Assembly: GCA_902536935.1 (NCBI GenBank)
Contig: CACAZM010000014.1
Coordinates: forward strand, 1 to 46,841
Origin: an uncultured Bacteroidota bacterium
GTDB taxonomy: Bacteria; Bacteroidota; Bacteroidia; Flavobacteriales; Flavobacteriaceae
Direction of reading: 5' to 3'
DNA length: 46,841 bases
How positions within the stretch are numbered: the first letter of the stretch is position 1; the number at the start of each line of letters is the position of its first letter. Below the pieces are notes generated by a model. The model was not told the DNA's origin and did not search any database. It saw only the letters and a list, made by a program, of their open reading frames with translations. This document shows, one piece after another, positions 7,171 to 16,578 of this stretch. The translations under genes and the position numbers were made by a program.

Positions 7171-9557
7171 TTTAATTTCGGAAACTGTTTAGGGTCGAAT
7201 TCATGCATCATATCGTAGGCTAAATCAATGATATCATCAAGGCTTGGTTTTGAGAAATAGTCTCCGTCTGATCCATATGCAGGGCGATGTGCTTTGGCTG
7301 ATAAGGTTTTGGGATTGCTATCTAATAAAGGAAATATATGTTGATTTTCTAGTAGCTCATTCAAGATATAAGCAGTTCCACCTCCTGGCACATCCTCATC
7401 AACAATCAATATACGATTTGTTTTTTCTACACTTTTTCGAATTTTTTTGCCTAAATCAAAAGGAATCAATGATTGAATATCGATAACTTCACTATCAATC
7501 CCCATTTTACTCAATTCTTCTGCCGCTTCGAGAACGATTCGCAAGGTTGAACCATAGGAAAGAATAGTTAGGTCCTTGCCTTTTCGCATGGTTTCGATGG
7601 TTCCAAGTGGTACACGAAACTCACCCATGTTCTTAGGAACTTTTTCTTTTAATCGATAGCCGTTTAAACATTCAATAACAATTGCGGGATCATTTCCCTC
7701 TAGAAGTGTATTGTACATACCAGCAGCTTGGGTCATGTTGCGAGGAACGAGGATAAACATACCACGAAGGTTGTGTACCAAGCCACCCATTGGAGATCCA
7801 GAATGCCATATTCCTTCTAATCGGTGTCCCCTTGTGCGAATAATGAGCGGACATACTTGTTTTCCATTTGTGCGATAGTGTAAAGTCGCCAAGTCATCAC
7901 TCATAATTTGTAGGGCATACAATACATAATCGAGGTATTGAATCTCTGCAATTGGACGGAGACCTCGAAGAGCCATACCAATTCCCTCTCCAACAATAGT
8001 CGCCTCACGAATTCCGCGATCCGCTACACGCTCAACGCCAAAGATAGATTGCAATCCCTCGAGTCCTTGATTTACATCTCCGATTTTGCCAGTGTCTTCT
8101 CCAAAAACTAGGAGTAAACTATTTTTCTGAAACAATGCTTTAAAGTTATCACGAAGAATGATTCTGCCGTCAACTTGCATAACCTCGTTATCATAAGTCA
8201 CATCGACAGGGTCAACTTGCAAGGATGATGTCTGGGTTTCGTTGTAGAGATTGCTACTAAATTTTGGCTGGATTTGTTTAAAGTAACCCTTTATCCATGA
8301 TTGCAACTCCTTGGAATGTGAGCTTGGATAGTGTCGCATACTTCGAATAGATTTTCGAGCAAGGGATGCAATTTTTTTACGGTTTATTGCTTTGTCTTTA
8401 ATAAGTTGATTCGCCTGTCTTATTAGATCTTGATTTCCACATGTGTTCAAAATGTTAACAAGCTGTTGTGCTTCTTCACGGATAGGCTTTAAGCTAGCTT
8501 CCCATGCTTCATCTTTTGCTTGCCTTGCTAGTTGTTGGGTTGATCTTTCAATTTCATCAAGCTCGGCTTCCGAGGCAATTTTACTATCTAAAATCCAAGA
8601 TCTAAATTTTCGATTACAATCGTTTTCTTTTTCCCATTCGAGTCGGTCTTCAGATTTGTATCTCTCATGCGAACCAGAAGTAGAATGTCCTTGCGGCTGG
8701 GTGAGTTCGGTTACATGAATAAGCACAGGCACATGATAAGTTCGGGCAAGTTCTCCTGCCTTTTGAAAGGTGTGAATCAAATTTGGATAATCCCAGCCCT
8801 TAACCGTAAAAATCTCAAAACCTGCTTTAGTTTTACTTCTTTGAAATCCAGCGAGTGCTTCTGATATACTCCCTTTGATCGTTTGAAAACTATTGTCAAC
8901 AGAAATCCCATATTCATCATCCCATACGCTAACTACCATTGGAATTTGATGAACACCAGCAGCATTTAATGACTCAAAAAAGAGTCCCTCACTTGTGCTG
9001 GCATTCCCAATCGTTCCCCAAGCGACTTCCTCACCATTTACAGAAAATTTAGTGTCTTCAAAAGCCTTTTCCGTTCTGTAGAGCTTTGAGGCCATCGCAA
9101 GACCCACAAGACGTGGCATTTGTGCAGCTGTACAGGATACATCAGAACTCGAATTGTATCGATCGGTTTGACGCAACCATGTTCCATTTTTATCGATCAA
9201 ATCAGTGTTGTAATGACCTCCCATCTGTCGGCCAGAGGACATGGGTTCTTGCTGAGGATCGGTATGTGCATACAAACCAGCGAACAATTGTTGGGGGGTT
9301 AGACTATCTATGGCCATCATAAACGTTTGATCTCGATAGTAACCAGAGCGAAAATCTCCTTTTTGAAAAGCCTTAGCCATGGCGATCTGAGGAAGTTCTT
9401 TGCCAGCTCCGAATATACCAAACTTTGCTTTGCCCGTTAAAACTTCTTTTCGACCCAATAAACTCATGGCCCTGCTCAGGCAAACAATCTCATAATCTTT
9501 TAGAACCTCTTCCTTAAAAGAGGTAAATGAAATTTCTGAAGTGAGTTCGTTTATCAT
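7167..9557 (-). CDS. Thiamine-diphosphate 2-oxoacid dehydrogenase E1, fused alpha and beta subunits
   Basis: The decarboxylating E1 of a 2-oxoacid dehydrogenase complex, branched-chain or pyruvate type, with both subunits in one 796-residue chain. The alpha part (about 1-400) has RSGYYRDQTFM and the ThDP motif GTIGNASTSEG (181-191) through SVWDDEYGISV. The beta part (about 450-796) has VFGEDTGKIGDVNQGLEG, RVADRGIREATIVGEGIGMA and the transketolase C-terminal domain with ILIVDEDVPGGG. The first Asp of the usual GDG metal motif reads Asn185, which may be typical of this fused family. E2 and E3 genes are not in the window. The stop overlaps the convergent holA stop. Exact substrate is uncertain. 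Confidence 0.88.
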   Translation of the reverse strand: MINELTSEISFTSFKEEVLKDYEIVCLSRAMSLLGRKEVLTGKAKFGIFGAGKELPQIAMAKAFQKGDFRSGYYRDQTFMMAIDSLTPQQLFAGLYAHTDPQQEPMSSGRQMGGHYNTDLIDKNGTWLRQTDRYNSSSDVSCTAAQMPRLVGLAMASKLYRTEKAFEDTKFSVNGEEVAWGTIGNASTSEGLFFESLNAAGVHQIPMVVSVWDDEYGISVDNSFQTIKGSISEALAGFQRSKTKAGFEIFTVKGWDYPNLIHTFQKAGELARTYHVPVLIHVTELTQPQGHSTSGSHERYKSEDRLEWEKENDCNRKFRSWILDSKIASEAELDEIERSTQQLARQAKDEAWEASLKPIREEAQQLVNILNTCGNQDLIRQANQLIKDKAINRKKIASLARKSIRSMRHYPSSHSKELQSWIKGYFKQIQPKFSSNLYNETQTSSLQVDPVDVTYDNEVMQVDGRIILRDNFKALFQKNSLLLVFGEDTGKIGDVNQGLEGLQSIFGVERVADRGIREATIVGEGIGMALRGLRPIAEIQYLDYVLYALQIMSDDLATLHYRTNGKQVCPLIIRTRGHRLEGIWHSGSPMGGLVHNLRGMFILVPRNMTQAAGMYNTLLEGNDPAIVIECLNGYRLKEKVPKNMGEFRVPLGTIETMRKGKDLTILSYGSTLRIVLEAAEELSKMGIDSEVIDIQSLIPFDLGKKIRKSVEKTNRILIVDEDVPGGGTAYILNELLENQHIFPLLDSNPKTLSAKAHRPAYGSDGDYFSKPSLDDIIDLAYDMMHEFDPKQFPKLN

Positions 9558-9571
9558 TTAGTGACGGGAAA

Positions 9572-9579
9572 CAAATTTA
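9572..9579 (-). promoter_or_regulatory. -7 promoter element for the fused E1 gene
   Basis: The minus strand reads TAAATTTG, matching TAnnTTTG, 14 bases before the ATG at 9557. No clear TTTG lies at the -33 position. The surrounding bases form a short palindromic ATTTG/CAAAT pair. Confidence 0.4.
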
Positions 9580-9605
9580 CAAATTTGTGCGAGAAACCTA
9601 TGTCA

Positions 9606-12386
9606 TCAAAACCAACTTCTCGTAAACAAAGAGAGAAGTTGGCTGGTTTGCAAAGATAGCGTGAAGCGAATTTTAGACGCATATGCTTTGTCATTAATCT
9701 CCCAACCGAGATTTGAGTACAAAGGAAAATATAAACCCAAGTAGTCCTGAATAAGGTTTAAGCTGAGCCCTGCATCGTAAATAAAGCGATTTTTTTGTCC
9801 TTGGTTTTTAACCAAACCTATATCACTGTAAACTTCAAGTCCACGCCAAAGGGTTGTACTAAAGTTGGCGGACATCATCCGTTGATTCGCCATTTGAATA
9901 TTAATAAATGATTTAAACCCTGCATCAGCAAGTACATATTGCTGACTAAAAAAACCACTTGTTTCGGAACGACCCAGAAGGTTGTACGTAAAGGAATAAT
10001 CATTAACCCTGGAAATCCCAAAATCAAAATTTCCACTGTTGTTTTGATCAGATAGAAATCCAATAAAAAATCGAAAAGTGTATTGTTTTCCTTCTTTATA
10101 GTATTTTCTATTCCGGTAAGAGGCAAAAAACTTTGTAAATGAATCTCCCATTTGTAAAGCTGCACTATATACTCTTGATGAAGAACTACTGCTATTTGAA
10201 TAAGTGTAAGATAGTGAGCTGCTATACGTATCGTGTAATAGGTTTTTGTTTTGATCCTCTTGAATTAAAGAAACCAGTTCAATCCCAACAATTGAGCGTT
10301 TATTACTTGCTAAACCATTGGGTCGAAATGTTGCATTGATTTGTGGGTTAAAACGATAATATCTTTGATTTGGATTAAAATGGAAAGACTCTGCTTCAAG
10401 TCCGTAAGAAATATCGGCTAGCTTTTTTTTCTGAAAATAGGATCGGTGTCGAATTGAGAACGAACCACTCAAGGTCATTTCTTTGCTTCCGTATAGTGGA
10501 GAAAAAAACACAGTAGTTGGTTGTCTGAGAGTAAGCCCATTGTGAATCATCATTCCCATTAAAACACCATCATAGGCATTGTATATCAAGTTGGGAGCAA
10601 AATATGTTGTCACATAATGGGACGAGGGGATGTCTTCAAACAGACGAAACCTTCTATCACGTTTTGTAAAGCTGTTATTTAGAAGAATATTGTTATTATT
10701 CGTATTGACTTCTAGAACTAGTTGGTCGGGGTTTAAAACGATTTTGTCAATCTTTGTTTGATCGAACGATAAGCGCTGTTCCACAGACCCACCTGGAAGC
10801 CAAACAGACGAGACGAGTTGATGTTTTGAATAGCTGTTTAGTTTTATTGGGTTTTGCGCATTGGTATGGTTTGTCAATTCAATATGAACCTGATTGGCCA
10901 ATTTTCCAATTTGACGAATTTCATAATCTGTTAGCCCATTGTCGGTACAATAACCCTCATAAAACCATTTGGCACGGTCTTCAAAAAACAACTCAAAATG
11001 CTCTTGAATTGTTAGCGGATTCAGATTTTGTTTGCTTGTGAATAGATTTAATATAAATGCATCAATTTTTTCTTTACTTTCTGTCTCCTCCAAGATTTTA
11101 ATTCCCATAGCTGAACGGGACCGCAAAGCGATTTTTCGATTGTATTTTGTCAAGTCCTGAGTTGGTGTTACTAGAGGTTGTGCAAGGTTTCTCCGATACA
11201 CAAAAGCAGCCTGTAAATTTGTTTTTGCGGTAAAGGGATCTTGTGCAAATTGATAAGACGATAATAGGGGAAATTCGGCAAGATTCCCGATCAATCGCAG
11301 TTTAGGAAAATAGGTTTCCACGTAACGTATAAATAGATAATGGGATAAGCCATCAGCAAGCCACCTATTTTGACGGTAATTCTCAGGAAATTTATGCTGA
11401 ACCAATTTACGAATGAGTACTTGAATTGCCTTGAGTTCAAACTGTTCACGTTTTGGAATCGGACGTAGCGTATTCAGCAGCAAATCAAAGCCAACAATTG
11501 GATTTTGACTATAAAACTCTGAATCCATTAAAACGTATTCATTACTAAGATTTCCAAAAAAAACCTCTGCAAATTTTTGCATTCGTTTTGTGATTTCTCG
11601 ACCTGTTTGGTCTGCCTTTAAATCATCTGCCATATCTGTCATGATCTCAAAATTAGACGATTTAAGGATCTTAAAATTGCTAGTTTTCTTCATATAAAAT
11701 ACCAAATCACTCTGAATTTGATCCTTAGCGTACCAACAACCTTTATGTAAATCTCCTTTGATTGATGGAATGATGATATAATCTTCTGGAAAGCAAATGG
11801 TGAACTTTGTTGGTGAGCGCAAGGCAGTCCTATCGTTAAAACCATAGTTAGAGTCAAGATTCCAATGACCATCAAAGTCCTGATTTACAAATTGCAAAAA
11901 CCCATTTCTAAAACTGATTTCGTTAATATTGTCGATTCCATATCCTGTAAAATCATCCGCTGGCAGTTTTAAAACGTAATAAGCTGAAAATAAAATCGAA
12001 TCTTGTGGTGGAATTGGGTTTGTCAAATGAATCGCGACAATATCCTTTTGTTTTTCTAGACGATGCCAGTTTAAATTGTATTGTGCAGTACGAAATTCAT
12101 GGATCTTGGTGTTTCCTTTTTGATCCGATTTAGATTTTTCAAACTTGGAATTGAATTCTTGTGCAAGTTTGGAAGCCAAAGGGGTTGACGTATCACTGTA
12201 AGCGTGATTCCAATCATAAAGATACAAGGTATCCAAAGCAGTATTGCCTTCATTGGTATAAGTAAACAATTGTTTTACTTCTATAAGTCCACTTAGCGGG
12301 TCGACTTGCGCATCAATTTCATCATATTGCTGTGCAAAGCAAAACGTCATTTGAAAAACCAATAGGAGGCAAAACCGTTTTTTCAA
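9606..12386 (-). CDS. Secreted M1-peptidase-like protein fused to a C-terminal outer-membrane beta-barrel
   Basis: A 926-residue exported protein (signal peptide 1-18, KKRFCLLLVFQMTFCFAQ). Residues about 20-480 resemble the beta-saddle and catalytic fold of M1 aminopeptidases. The zinc site is degenerate: the helix at about 318-331 reads IQVLIRKLVQHKF where HEXXH is expected, and WLADGLSHY (342-350) replaces WLNEGFAxY, with Asp for the ligand Glu. Residues about 600-926 have alternating amphipathic strands rich in Tyr, Ser and Asn, and the chain ends in Phe, as expected of an outer-membrane barrel. It is probably not a peptidase. It is the last gene of a cluster with the LOG gene (2-base gap) and uvrA. 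Its function is unknown. Confidence 0.72.
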   Translation of the reverse strand: MKKRFCLLLVFQMTFCFAQQYDEIDAQVDPLSGLIEVKQLFTYTNEGNTALDTLYLYDWNHAYSDTSTPLASKLAQEFNSKFEKSKSDQKGNTKIHEFRTAQYNLNWHRLEKQKDIVAIHLTNPIPPQDSILFSAYYVLKLPADDFTGYGIDNINEISFRNGFLQFVNQDFDGHWNLDSNYGFNDRTALRSPTKFTICFPEDYIIIPSIKGDLHKGCWYAKDQIQSDLVFYMKKTSNFKILKSSNFEIMTDMADDLKADQTGREITKRMQKFAEVFFGNLSNEYVLMDSEFYSQNPIVGFDLLLNTLRPIPKREQFELKAIQVLIRKLVQHKFPENYRQNRWLADGLSHYLFIRYVETYFPKLRLIGNLAEFPLLSSYQFAQDPFTAKTNLQAAFVYRRNLAQPLVTPTQDLTKYNRKIALRSRSAMGIKILEETESKEKIDAFILNLFTSKQNLNPLTIQEHFELFFEDRAKWFYEGYCTDNGLTDYEIRQIGKLANQVHIELTNHTNAQNPIKLNSYSKHQLVSSVWLPGGSVEQRLSFDQTKIDKIVLNPDQLVLEVNTNNNNILLNNSFTKRDRRFRLFEDIPSSHYVTTYFAPNLIYNAYDGVLMGMMIHNGLTLRQPTTVFFSPLYGSKEMTLSGSFSIRHRSYFQKKKLADISYGLEAESFHFNPNQRYYRFNPQINATFRPNGLASNKRSIVGIELVSLIQEDQNKNLLHDTYSSSLSYTYSNSSSSSSRVYSAALQMGDSFTKFFASYRNRKYYKEGKQYTFRFFIGFLSDQNNSGNFDFGISRVNDYSFTYNLLGRSETSGFFSQQYVLADAGFKSFINIQMANQRMMSANFSTTLWRGLEVYSDIGLVKNQGQKNRFIYDAGLSLNLIQDYLGLYFPLYSNLGWEINDKAYASKIRFTLSLQTSQLLSLFTRSWF
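9612..9642 (-). terminator. Terminator-like hairpin overlapping the end of the M1-like gene
   Basis: Ten-base perfect arms (CCAACTTCTC and GAGAAGTTGG) enclose an 11-base loop and are followed on the minus strand by TTTTGATG. The hairpin lies inside the last 12 codons of the M1-like gene. It may end the uvrA-LOG-M1-like transcript, although the U-run is short. Confidence 0.4.
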
Positions 12387-12388
12387 TT

Positions 12389-13075
12389 CTAAAAGTTTGG
12401 TCCTGTGTCTGTATTGGAATAATACTGTTTGAGTAAATCGATAACTTCATCTGCCGTATCAACACAGCTAAATAAGTCTAAATCTCCTTCACTTATGGTG
12501 TTATTTTGAGCTAAGAGGGTTTGTTTTAGCCAGTCAATGAGTCCATTCCAAAACGGTGTTCCTACGAGAATAATTGGGATTTGTTTGATTTTAGAGGTTT
12601 GGATAAGCGTGATTGCCTCCATCAATTCGTCGAGAGTACCAAATCCTCCAGGAAGAACTACAAATGCCTGTGCATATTTAACAAACATCACTTTGCGAAC
12701 AAAGAAATAGTCAAAATTGATAATTCGATCAGTGTCGATATAATTGTTATGATTTTGCTCAAAAGGCAAATCAATTGTTAGACCCACAGAGGCACCTCCG
12801 CCTTCTTGCGCACCTTTGTTTGCGGCTTCCATAATTCCTGGGCCACCACCCGTAATGACTCCAAATCCAAGACCAACAATTCGTTGAGCTATTTCACTCG
12901 CCAATTTGTAATTGGGGTGTGTATTTGGCGTTCGAGCTGATCCAAAAATGGAAATACATGGATTGTGAAGTCCCATTTTTTCAAATCCATCAACAAATTC
13001 ACCCATGATTTTGAATAACATCCATGAGTTTTTTGTCGTTAATTCATTCCAACCGGATGCATAATTTTTATCCAT
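12389..13075 (-). CDS. LOG-family protein (TIGR00730, Rossmann fold)
   Basis: A nucleotide 5'-monophosphate nucleosidase-like protein of the LOG (Lonely Guy / 'lysine decarboxylase-like') family. Characterised members release cytokinin base from its riboside monophosphate; the bacterial substrate is often AMP or unknown. The 228 residues contain GGGPGIMEAANKGA (77-90) and the family signature PGGFGTLDE (142-150), plus an arginine in FVRKVMF near residue 127. About 36 residues precede the fold. It lies 3 bases from the uvrA stop and 2 bases from the M1-like start, so all three are likely one transcript. Confidence 0.88.
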   Translation of the reverse strand: MDKNYASGWNELTTKNSWMLFKIMGEFVDGFEKMGLHNPCISIFGSARTPNTHPNYKLASEIAQRIVGLGFGVITGGGPGIMEAANKGAQEGGGASVGLTIDLPFEQNHNNYIDTDRIINFDYFFVRKVMFVKYAQAFVVLPGGFGTLDELMEAITLIQTSKIKQIPIILVGTPFWNGLIDWLKQTLLAQNNTISEGDLDLFSCVDTADEVIDLLKQYYSNTDTGPNF

Positions 13076-13078
13076 AGT

Positions 13079-15907
13079 TTATCTATTAAGTTCGTTTTTT
13101 AAATATTTTACCGTGTGGGAAGTTGTTGATGATAAAATTTCTTCAGGGGTTCCAGTACACACGACCTGCCCACCTTTTGCACCGCCCTCTGGGCCAATAT
13201 CAATGATATAATCTACAGTTTTAATCACATCTAAATTGTGCTCAATCACCAAAACGGTGTTGCCCTTATCAACCAGTTTTTGAAGAACCTCGAGCAGGAC
13301 TCGAATATCATCAAAGTGCAAACCAGTGGTTGGTTCATCTAAGATATAAAATGTTTTTCCAGTATCTTTTTTGGAGAGTTCGGTCGCAAGTTTGATACGT
13401 TGGGCTTCCCCGCCAGATAGGGTTGTCGACTGTTGTCCCAAGCTGATATAACCGAGCCCAACATCTTTTATGGTTTTGAGTTTTCTATAGATTTTAGGAT
13501 GAGATTCAAAAAACAAACAGGCTTCATTTATGGTCATGTTTAGCACATCATTGATCGATTTATTTCGGTATCTGACTTCCAAGGTTTCTCTTGTAAATCG
13601 TTTTCCTTGACAATCGTCACAGGGAACATAAACGTCAGGTAAAAAGTTCATAACTATGGTTTTTAAGCCAGCACCTTGACAGGTTTCACAACGTCCACCA
13701 ACCACATTAAAACTAAATCTTCCAGGCTTGTACCCTCGAATTTGAGCTTCTGGGGTCTTGGTAAAAAGATTTCTAATTTCACTAAACACTCCTGTATAGG
13801 TTGCTGGATTACTCCTCGGCGTACGTCCTAAGGGAGATTGATTGATATCAATGACTTTATCAATATATTCTAAGCCGTCAATTGAATCATGTGGAAGGGG
13901 TTCTTTAACGCCATTAAAAAAGAATTTATTGAGAATTGGGTAGAGGGTTTCATTAATCAAGGTGGATTTTCCACTTCCAGAAACGCCCGTAACCCCAATC
14001 ATCGTAGCGAGGGGGAATTCAACATCGATATTTTTCAGATTATGTCCACTGCAATTGACCAGCTTTAAAACTTTACCACTGCCTTTACGTCTGGAAGTTG
14101 GAACGCTGATTTGTTCCTTCCCGTTTAAAAACGCTGCTGTAATGGTTTTTAACCTCTTTACCTCTTTTGGAGTGCCTTGTGCAATCACTTCCCCGCCATT
14201 TCTACCTGCTTTTGGTCCAAGGTCAATCAAATGGTCTGCACGTTCCATTATTTCCTTATCGTGCTCTACAACGATAACGGTGTTACCAATATCACGAAGT
14301 GATAGGAGAGAGTCAATCAGTCGGTCATTGTCTCTTTGATGTAGCCCAATGCTTGGTTCGTCAAGTATATACAAGACGCCAACCAGTTGTGCGCCAATCT
14401 GAGTTGCTAATCGTATTCGTTGCGCTTCCCCTCCTGACAATGATTTTGAACTGCGTTGAAGTGTTAAATACTCTAAACCAACGTCCAAAAGAAACTGAAT
14501 ACGCTTTTGAATTTCTTTAATTACTTCTGAAGCAATTGCTACTTGTTTTTTAGAGATTTTTGATTCCAGTTTACTTACCCAAAGCATAAGCTCGCTTAAG
14601 TCCATTGATGATACTTCAGCAATGTTTTTACCTGCCAGTTTAAAACACATTGCAGCTTGGTTTAAGCGTGAACCATGACAGGAAGGGCACTTGATCTCGT
14701 CCATAAACAATTTTGCCCATCGCTTAAGTGATGTAGAATGCGCGTCTTTAAATTGATTTTCAATAAAAGGAACAATACCATCATAGTCAATTGCATATTC
14801 TCGAGTTAACCCAAGTGTTTTAGAGATTACAGAAAACTGTTCACTTCCCCCGTGAAGAATAACTTTAATCGCTTCTTTTGGGATCGAATGAATTGGGTCT
14901 TGTAAGGAAAACTTATAACGAGCTGCAATACTTTCAAACTGTTTGAATGTCCAGTTGATCTTATGACTTCCAGCGGGTTTTATCCCTCCTGAGTTAATCG
15001 ATAGAGAATCGTCGGGGATTACCTTTTTTAAGTTGACTTCATATTTTACACCAAGTCCGCTACAACTTGTACACATTCCTTTTGGGGAATTAAATGAAAA
15101 GCTATTAGGCTCAGGACTAGGAAAGGCAATTCCAGTGCTCGGGCACATCAATTTTCGACTGAAGAATCGATTTTCTTTACTGTCTTGCTCCCATAGGATT
15201 ATTGTGTCTTTTCCATGATGCATAGCAGTTTGCAAACTCTCTTTAAGCTCTTTTATTGAACTTGCTTTTTCACTGTCAATCAATAATCGGTCAATCACAA
15301 TTTCAATGTCGTGAAGTTTATATCGATCCACCTTATAACCTGGCTTTAAATCGACAAACTCACCATCGACTCTCACTCTAGTAAACCCTTGTTTTAAAAT
15401 TGTAGAAAACAACTCGCGATAATGTCCCTTTCGAGAACGCACAATTGGTGCTAGTAAAATGACTTTTTGGCCATTAAAATCATTGTGAATTAGAGATACA
15501 ATCTCATCATCACTATATTGAACCATCAACTCTTGTGTGGTACTGCTGTAGGCATTGGCAGCCCTGGCATAGAGTAAACGGAAGAAATCATATAATTCTG
15601 TAATTGTTCCAACTGTAGATCTTGGACTTTTACTCGTTGTTTTCTGTTCAATTGCAACGACGGGTGATAAGCCATCAACTTTATCAACATCTGGTCGTTC
15701 CATACCTCCGATAAATTGACGTGCATAGGCGCTAAAAGTTTCAATATAACGGCGTTGTCCTTCGGCATGAAGAGTGTCAAATGCAAGAGATGATTTACCA
15801 CTACCCGACAAACCTGTGATCACAGTTAGTGCGCCGCGTGGGATGGAAACATCTATGTTTTTTAGATTGTGTTCTCGAGCACCTTTAACAACAATTTTTT
15901 CTTCCAT
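13079..15907 (-). CDS. uvrA: Excinuclease ABC subunit A
   Basis: The damage-recognition ATPase of nucleotide excision repair. The 942 residues carry two ABC modules: Walker A GLSGSGKSSLAF near residue 35 and GVSGSGKSTL near 640, and signatures SLSGGEAQRIRLA and TLSGGEAQRIKLA, each followed by YILDEPxxGLH. The second zinc module is complete (CETCQGAG and CDDCQGKRF). The first module reads CPSTG, then CTSC, so one of its four usual cysteines is Thr. I start at ATG 15907 rather than an in-frame TTG two codons upstream. It is the first gene of the uvrA/LOG/M1-like cluster. Confidence 0.96.
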   Translation of the reverse strand: MEEKIVVKGAREHNLKNIDVSIPRGALTVITGLSGSGKSSLAFDTLHAEGQRRYIETFSAYARQFIGGMERPDVDKVDGLSPVVAIEQKTTSKSPRSTVGTITELYDFFRLLYARAANAYSSTTQELMVQYSDDEIVSLIHNDFNGQKVILLAPIVRSRKGHYRELFSTILKQGFTRVRVDGEFVDLKPGYKVDRYKLHDIEIVIDRLLIDSEKASSIKELKESLQTAMHHGKDTIILWEQDSKENRFFSRKLMCPSTGIAFPSPEPNSFSFNSPKGMCTSCSGLGVKYEVNLKKVIPDDSLSINSGGIKPAGSHKINWTFKQFESIAARYKFSLQDPIHSIPKEAIKVILHGGSEQFSVISKTLGLTREYAIDYDGIVPFIENQFKDAHSTSLKRWAKLFMDEIKCPSCHGSRLNQAAMCFKLAGKNIAEVSSMDLSELMLWVSKLESKISKKQVAIASEVIKEIQKRIQFLLDVGLEYLTLQRSSKSLSGGEAQRIRLATQIGAQLVGVLYILDEPSIGLHQRDNDRLIDSLLSLRDIGNTVIVVEHDKEIMERADHLIDLGPKAGRNGGEVIAQGTPKEVKRLKTITAAFLNGKEQISVPTSRRKGSGKVLKLVNCSGHNLKNIDVEFPLATMIGVTGVSGSGKSTLINETLYPILNKFFFNGVKEPLPHDSIDGLEYIDKVIDINQSPLGRTPRSNPATYTGVFSEIRNLFTKTPEAQIRGYKPGRFSFNVVGGRCETCQGAGLKTIVMNFLPDVYVPCDDCQGKRFTRETLEVRYRNKSINDVLNMTINEACLFFESHPKIYRKLKTIKDVGLGYISLGQQSTTLSGGEAQRIKLATELSKKDTGKTFYILDEPTTGLHFDDIRVLLEVLQKLVDKGNTVLVIEHNLDVIKTVDYIIDIGPEGGAKGGQVVCTGTPEEILSSTTSHTVKYLKNELNR

Positions 15908-15971
15908 GAGCAAACATGCAATATACTTTTTTTAAATCGATTAAAGAAACAGTTTATATTCTGATTTAATC

Positions 15972-16535
15972 CTAAACAAAGTGATCGATTGCTTGATGTA
16001 AAAACGCGTGTGTTTCCGTTCTAAAATGCGGATAGTGTTTTTCTAAAAATTCCACAGAAGACCCCATTGAATCTATATTCTTACGTCTCGACATCTGATT
16101 TAAAACTAAGCGTATTCCATCAATCGAAGTATAACCTTCTAACCAACCATATTTTCTCATGGCCATAAAGTAATGTTTGGCACTTTCTGGCATCAGGTGA
16201 AGTTGTTTTTGAAGAATGTCAGAAACTTTAATAACATAATCTAATAAAGAAACACTTTGAAAATCACAAAAATCAGCCGCAAGAAAATGATCGTAAAACA
16301 AGTCTAAAATAACACGTGACCTATGACGATATTGATCGAATAACATAGCGCGTAACTCCCGACTAATAGGATGACTGTCCGTAAAAAGATCAATTTCTCG
16401 ATGAAGTTCGATTCCCTTTTTAATAGATGAATCATATAGGTGAAGCGTCTTGTTGCTGACATGATCCCCCAAAAAATTTCCTAAAAGAATTTTTTCGTCA
16501 CTTCCTGAAAGAAATAAATGGCCAAGATAATTCAC
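15972..16535 (-). CDS. acpH: ACP phosphodiesterase (AcpH family, DUF479)
   Basis: Predicted to hydrolyse the 4'-phosphopantetheine arm from holo acyl carrier protein. The 187 residues open with NYLGHLFLSGSDEKILLGNFLGD and continue with LHREIDLFTDSHP and SRVILDLFYDHFLA, the conserved Asp and His blocks of the family. The start is GTG at 16535, because the conserved NYLGHL follows at once. The -7 promoter box ends only 4 bases before this codon. It is divergent from the phosphohexose mutase gene and 64 bases from the uvrA start region. Confidence 0.83.
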   Translation of the reverse strand: MNYLGHLFLSGSDEKILLGNFLGDHVSNKTLHLYDSSIKKGIELHREIDLFTDSHPISRELRAMLFDQYRHRSRVILDLFYDHFLAADFCDFQSVSLLDYVIKVSDILQKQLHLMPESAKHYFMAMRKYGWLEGYTSIDGIRLVLNQMSRRKNIDSMGSSVEFLEKHYPHFRTETHAFLHQAIDHFV

Positions 16536-16539
16536 CTCT

Positions 16540-16547
16540 CAAAAATA
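16540..16547 (-). promoter_or_regulatory. -7 promoter element for acpH, adjacent to the start codon
   Basis: The minus strand reads TATTTTTG, matching TAnnTTTG, and only AGAG separates it from the GTG at 16535. Transcription starting the usual few bases downstream would give a leaderless mRNA. Confidence 0.5.
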
Positions 16548-16570
16548 GGAATGTTGGACGTATTCTTTGT

Positions 16571-16578
16571 TATCTTTG
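16571..16578 (+). promoter_or_regulatory. -7 promoter element for the phosphohexose mutase gene
   Basis: The bases read TATCTTTG, a full match to TAnnTTTG, followed by CAATAT and the ATG at 16585. The predicted transcription start falls at or next to the start codon. No TTTG is found at -33. Confidence 0.6.

Noticed and set aside
13962-14339. A 125-codon plus-strand frame
   Set aside because: Antisense to the second ATPase half of uvrA; composition is that of a shadow frame.
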